Assembly: GCF_003573545.1 (NCBI RefSeq)
Contig: NZ_QWET01000001.1
Span: 1 to 64,000, forward strand
DNA: 64,000 nucleotides
Direction of reading: 5' to 3'
Origin: Mariniphaga sediminis
GTDB lineage: Bacteria; Bacteroidota; Bacteroidia; Bacteroidales; Prolixibacteraceae
A model generated the notes under the pieces. The model saw only the letters and a program-made list of their open reading frames with translations. It did not search any database and was not told the DNA's origin. The position numbers and the translations under genes are program-made. Below, in pieces: positions 60,635 to 64,000 of the stretch. Numbering within the stretch: the first letter of the stretch is position 1; every line of letters begins with the position of its first letter.

Positions 60635-63553
60635 ATGAAAACACAGTATATTATTTTACTTTTTGCTCTTTTCTGTATCGGGCATATTAGTGCACAAGAC
60701 AAAATTCAAACTGATGGGCAAATTCCTATACTCGGATGGTATAGTATTCCTCCACATGAAACTACTGTAGCCCGGTATACCGAGATGAAAGATGCGGGGT
60801 TTTCGCTTAGTTTTACATTCTTTGGAAGTGCTGATCATGTTCAAATGGCTTTGGATACTGCTGAAGCAGTGGGGATGAAAATTGTTATTAGGTGTCCCGA
60901 ACTTAGGAGTGATCCTGAAAATACAGTCCTCCGTTTTATGGACCATCCTGCATTGGCAGGATATTACCTGGACGATGAACCTTCTATGAGTGAATTTGCC
61001 GGCCTTGGTGAGTGGGCAAAAAGGATACAGGCTGTTGATTCGGTTCATTTTTGTTATGTAAATCTTTATCCCAATTCTACCCCATCATTTAGGCTTGGAA
61101 CTTCAGATTACAAACTTTACGTGAAAAATTTTTATGAGACGGTCCCACAACAGATTTATTCCTATGACCATTACCCTTTTACAGGTGATTCGTTAGGTAA
61201 ATTTAGTGAACTTTACTATGATAACCTCGAATTTTTTTCCGATGAAGCGAAAAAAGCGGGAAAGCCATTTTGGGCATTTGCCATGGCTACAGCAATTTAT
61301 GGGACATTCCCTATACCTACAACTGCAGCCCTCCGTTTACAGATGTTTAGCAGCCTGGCATACGGGGCACAGGGGTTACAATATTTTACTTATTGGACTC
61401 CTCCCTGCGGTGATGACGAATGTTTCCATGATGGTCCGATATATAATGGGGAACGTACGCCCGTGTATTATAAAGTACAGCAAGTCAGCAAAGAAATCCA
61501 GGGGCTTTCGGGAGTTTTTTTAGGCTCCGGTGTTGTTTCTGTCCGCCATACGGGTAGTATCCCACAGGGAACAACCAGGTTGACAGAGCTTCCGGAACAG
61601 ATCAAAGTATTGGAAATATCCGGGCAGGGGGCTGTTGTTTCGGTACTTGAGCGTGACTCACTGGCTTTTCTGGCAGTAGTAAACCGCGACTTCCGGAACT
61701 CAATGGATCTGACAATCAAAGGTGATTCCAGTGTCCGGCGTGTGCTTAAAGACGGAACGCTGGTGCCGGCAGAAATTAAACATATACGTACGATTGCCGT
61801 TGAGCCTGGCGATATAGCCGTTTTTGCCTGGCCCAAAGGTGACTCCATTCGTTTTAAGCCGCTAAAAGGCCAGTTGATACACCTTACGCTTGATTATGAT
61901 TTGAAGGATGTGAGCGGGAACGGTATAAACGGTATTGATGTGGGGACTGAGGCAGCCGCGTTTGTTGATGATCCGAACAGGTACAGGGTGGCAAACTTTA
62001 CCGAGAACTCGTATGTAGCTTTCCCTGACACATCTGCCTTACATTTTGGAACAGAAGACTTTTCTTTTGCTGTTTGGGTGAAGTTTCCTGCTGTTGGGGG
62101 AACCCCGGTTATTTTAAGCAATAAAGATTTTTCCAGTGCAACAGGGGCAGGTTTCAGCCTTTACCTTGATCATGCAGATACTCCCGGGAGTAAACAATGG
62201 GGGGTAAGTTTTGCAGATGGCAGCGGGAATACACTAAAGTGGGAAGCATCGGATCACGGGGGTGCCAGTATTGCAGATGACCAATGGCATTTTATAGCGG
62301 TATCGTTTGAGCGTAACGGGATGATGACAGTTAACCTGGACGGGGAACTGATGGATGGGGCGATGGATATGTCTGTATGCCCGGGAAGTGCTTACGAAGC
62401 CGGGCACGCTTACCCGTTAACACTGCTTCAGGACAGGACCGGGGCTAACCCGGACAAAGTATCCGGTAATGTTGATGACTTTCGGTTGTGGGGCCGGGCG
62501 TTAACAGAAGAAGAGATGTCAACTGTTTATGTATCAGATACCACAGGAAAAGACAGAGAACTGGTTTACCTCCCGCTGGACAGTGATTTGAAGGATGCCA
62601 GCGGGAATGGTTACGATGCTACGGATGCAGGAACGGTTGCCACGACATTTGTCAGTGATCCTGACCGGGGACAGGTAGCATATTTTGATCGTTTGTCGCA
62701 TGCTGCATTACCCAAGGTTGATGACTTGCGGCTTGGTACCCGTGATTTTTCATTTTCGCTATGGATTAAATGTTCAGCAGCACCTTATACCCCGGTGATA
62801 GTAAGTAACAAGGACCTGGGTGCGCTCGGAGCAACACGAAAGAAAGGTTTTGCTTTTTTCACGAACGAGTCCAACAAATCTTCCGGAGACAGGTGGTCGG
62901 TGAATTTTGCAAACGGAGAAACGGAAGAAGGGGGTAGCGGAGAGGCTATACGGTGGAACGCGAAAGACAACAATATACCTACCATTGCAGATGATAAATG
63001 GCACTTTGTGGCTATTTCATTTGACCGTGACAAAACGATGGACATATACCTGGATGGGGAGTTGCAACCCGGTTCTCTGGATATCGGGGTAATGGCCAAT
63101 GGAATGGCGCATGATGATGTTAATGATTACCCCATTATGCTGATGCAGGATGGCAGTGGTAAATTTTGGATGGATATACCGGCCAGCATGGACGAATTCC
63201 GGTTTTGGGGACGGCCGCTTAAACCATCGGAGGTAAGAAGTTTATATAATAATGAACTGGTCACATCAACAGAAGAAGTCTTACAGAAAGGTGAATCTGC
63301 TCTTGAAATGCGGGTTTACCCGAACCCGGCAAGTTCAGTTGTCACGGTTACTTTCAATTCGAAAAGATTTGGAGACGCAAAAGTCATGATATATAATACC
63401 TTGGGGACATTGGTTAATGAGATTCCGGTTACGGCGGAGCAGGGAATAAATCGGACAACCTTTGATGTTAATGAATGGGTAACGGGCATTTACCTGGTAC
63501 GGATTGTAAACGGTGAAAAATCGGAAACCATTCAAATGGTTGTTTCCAAATGA
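60635..63553 (+). CDS. Glycosidase-like TIM-barrel protein with two LamG domains and T9SS sorting domain
   Basis: 972 residues: signal peptide (to about residue 20, ISAQ), a TIM-barrel-like region resembling GH42-type or related glycosidases (about 25-300), with HPALAGYYLDDEPSMSEF as a possible acid/base region and YDHYPF, FWAFAMAT and YGAQGLQYFTYW near the C-terminal strands. Next are a small beta domain (about 310-400), two LamG domains (about 412-635 and 642-870) and a type IX sorting domain (VYPNPASSVVTVTF onward, about 893-972). A surface enzyme or binding protein of the locus. Catalytic residues cannot be assigned with certainty. A paralogue starts 18 bases downstream. Confidence 0.85.
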   Translation: MKTQYIILLFALFCIGHISAQDKIQTDGQIPILGWYSIPPHETTVARYTEMKDAGFSLSFTFFGSADHVQMALDTAEAVGMKIVIRCPELRSDPENTVLRFMDHPALAGYYLDDEPSMSEFAGLGEWAKRIQAVDSVHFCYVNLYPNSTPSFRLGTSDYKLYVKNFYETVPQQIYSYDHYPFTGDSLGKFSELYYDNLEFFSDEAKKAGKPFWAFAMATAIYGTFPIPTTAALRLQMFSSLAYGAQGLQYFTYWTPPCGDDECFHDGPIYNGERTPVYYKVQQVSKEIQGLSGVFLGSGVVSVRHTGSIPQGTTRLTELPEQIKVLEISGQGAVVSVLERDSLAFLAVVNRDFRNSMDLTIKGDSSVRRVLKDGTLVPAEIKHIRTIAVEPGDIAVFAWPKGDSIRFKPLKGQLIHLTLDYDLKDVSGNGINGIDVGTEAAAFVDDPNRYRVANFTENSYVAFPDTSALHFGTEDFSFAVWVKFPAVGGTPVILSNKDFSSATGAGFSLYLDHADTPGSKQWGVSFADGSGNTLKWEASDHGGASIADDQWHFIAVSFERNGMMTVNLDGELMDGAMDMSVCPGSAYEAGHAYPLTLLQDRTGANPDKVSGNVDDFRLWGRALTEEEMSTVYVSDTTGKDRELVYLPLDSDLKDASGNGYDATDAGTVATTFVSDPDRGQVAYFDRLSHAALPKVDDLRLGTRDFSFSLWIKCSAAPYTPVIVSNKDLGALGATRKKGFAFFTNESNKSSGDRWSVNFANGETEEGGSGEAIRWNAKDNNIPTIADDKWHFVAISFDRDKTMDIYLDGELQPGSLDIGVMANGMAHDDVNDYPIMLMQDGSGKFWMDIPASMDEFRFWGRPLKPSEVRSLYNNELVTSTEEVLQKGESALEMRVYPNPASSVVTVTFNSKRFGDAKVMIYNTLGTLVNEIPVTAEQGINRTTFDVNEWVTGIYLVRIVNGEKSETIQMVVSK

Positions 63554-63571
63554 AAAACAAAAATCATTGAA

Positions 63572-64000
63572 ATGAAAAACTTATCAATCATCTTATTCCT
63601 TTCTTTTGTATTGACAGGTATAAATGTTCATGCACAAGATACTTTAAAAACAGAAGGGCAGATACCGATATTGGGATGGAATGAAAGCCCTCCTCCGGAA
63701 AATACAGTGGACAGATTTGTTGAAATGAAGGAGGCTGGATTCAGCTACAACTTTACTCGTTCATATTATGATATTTCATCTGCAACAAATTTACTGGATA
63801 CCGCAGAAATGGCGGGAATAAAATTATTTGTCTGGTGTCCTGAATCGGAAAGTGACCTTGAGAATACAGTTAGAAGTGTTATGAACCATCCTGCACTGGC
63901 AGGATATTATCTGAGAGATGAACCTCCTATGAGTGATTTTGCTGCCCTCGGTGAGTTGGCAAAAAGGATTCAGGCTCTTGACAGTGTACATCCATGTTAT
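63572..64000 (+). CDS. Partial: glycosidase-like paralogue of the preceding gene
   Basis: The start of a gene that runs past the window end; 143 codons are visible. A signal peptide (MKNLSIILFLSFVLTGINVHAQ) leads into TEGQIPILGWNESPPPENTV, DTAEMAGIKLFVWCPESESD and MNHPALAGYYLRDEPPMSDF, which align with the start of the preceding 972-residue protein. DDEPS there is RDEPP here, so the Glu of the putative acidic motif is kept but the first Asp is not. It follows by 18 bases and is probably cotranscribed. The C-terminal domains lie outside the window. Confidence 0.85.
   Translation, partial: MKNLSIILFLSFVLTGINVHAQDTLKTEGQIPILGWNESPPPENTVDRFVEMKEAGFSYNFTRSYYDISSATNLLDTAEMAGIKLFVWCPESESDLENTVRSVMNHPALAGYYLRDEPPMSDFAALGELAKRIQALDSVHPCY

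Noticed and set aside
1-64000. tRNA, rRNA or complete insertion sequence
   Set aside because: No cloverleaf, rRNA-like stretch or transposase was recognised in a read of both strands; only short inverted-repeat elements were seen.

Overview
The window looks like chromosome from a Bacteroidota bacterium, most likely a marine or anaerobic member of the Bacteroidales (the gene content would suit Prolixibacteraceae; that family placement is inference). The evidence is two SusC/SusD pairs with ECF sigma and FecR anti-sigma genes, type IX secretion C-terminal sorting domains, a DUF4492-cydA-cydB operon, and repeated matches to the Bacteroidota promoter element TAnnTTTG with few Shine-Dalgarno sites. 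No tRNA, rRNA, CRISPR array or intact transposon was seen.

Layout. 1-3345: a tightly coupled N-acetylmuramate salvage operon (symporter, sugar kinase, MurQ), resembling murTKQ of Tannerella. 3443-5153: an AT-rich pair (secreted protein of unknown function, HAD phosphatase). 5188-5830: a symmetric array of short TCCTGC/GCAGGA words at about 20-bp spacing, followed by a small minus-strand ORF whose 5' end lies in a hairpin. 5986-13009 (minus): SusD, SusC, FecR and ECF sigma with no enzyme gene beside them. 13358-20872: housekeeping genes (PhoH-like, purC, TrhO, a dihydrouridine synthase) mixed with a trypsin-like PKD lipoprotein and a PQQ-propeller lipoprotein. 21288-24377: the cytochrome bd operon, including an overlooked 43-residue membrane ORF after cydB. 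24588-37044: a glycosyltransferase region with GT2 enzymes, multi-pass GT-C-like proteins and methyltransferases arranged in two opposed blocks, with gene debris between them. 37194-50272: a cation-chloride-type transporter, coaD, a thioredoxin-fold protein, a phosphoesterase, NUDIX, pyrE, birA, rsfS, ftsH and the phospholipid genes cdsA-psd-pssA. 50531-64000: a second ECF sigma/FecR/SusC/SusD cassette followed by type IX-secreted LamG proteins and the start of a tandem paralogue of a glycosidase-like protein.

How the genes work together. The 50531-64000 locus reads as a polysaccharide or glycoconjugate utilisation locus: the sigma/anti-sigma pair senses SusC occupancy, SusCD imports oligosaccharide, and surface LamG/TIM-barrel proteins bind or cleave the substrate. 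The 24588-37044 block probably makes or decorates surface glycans with polyprenyl-phosphate sugars: GT2 enzymes load the lipid and GT-C enzymes use it. Genes 45227-50272 form a conserved envelope and housekeeping run.

Most unusual signals: the hexamer array at 5188-5405 with its neighbouring ORF, the small ORF after cydB, the degraded GT-C tail at 26898-27045, three near-identical 711-bp LamG units in one gene, and two inverted-repeat elements (18343-18466 and 60511-60590).
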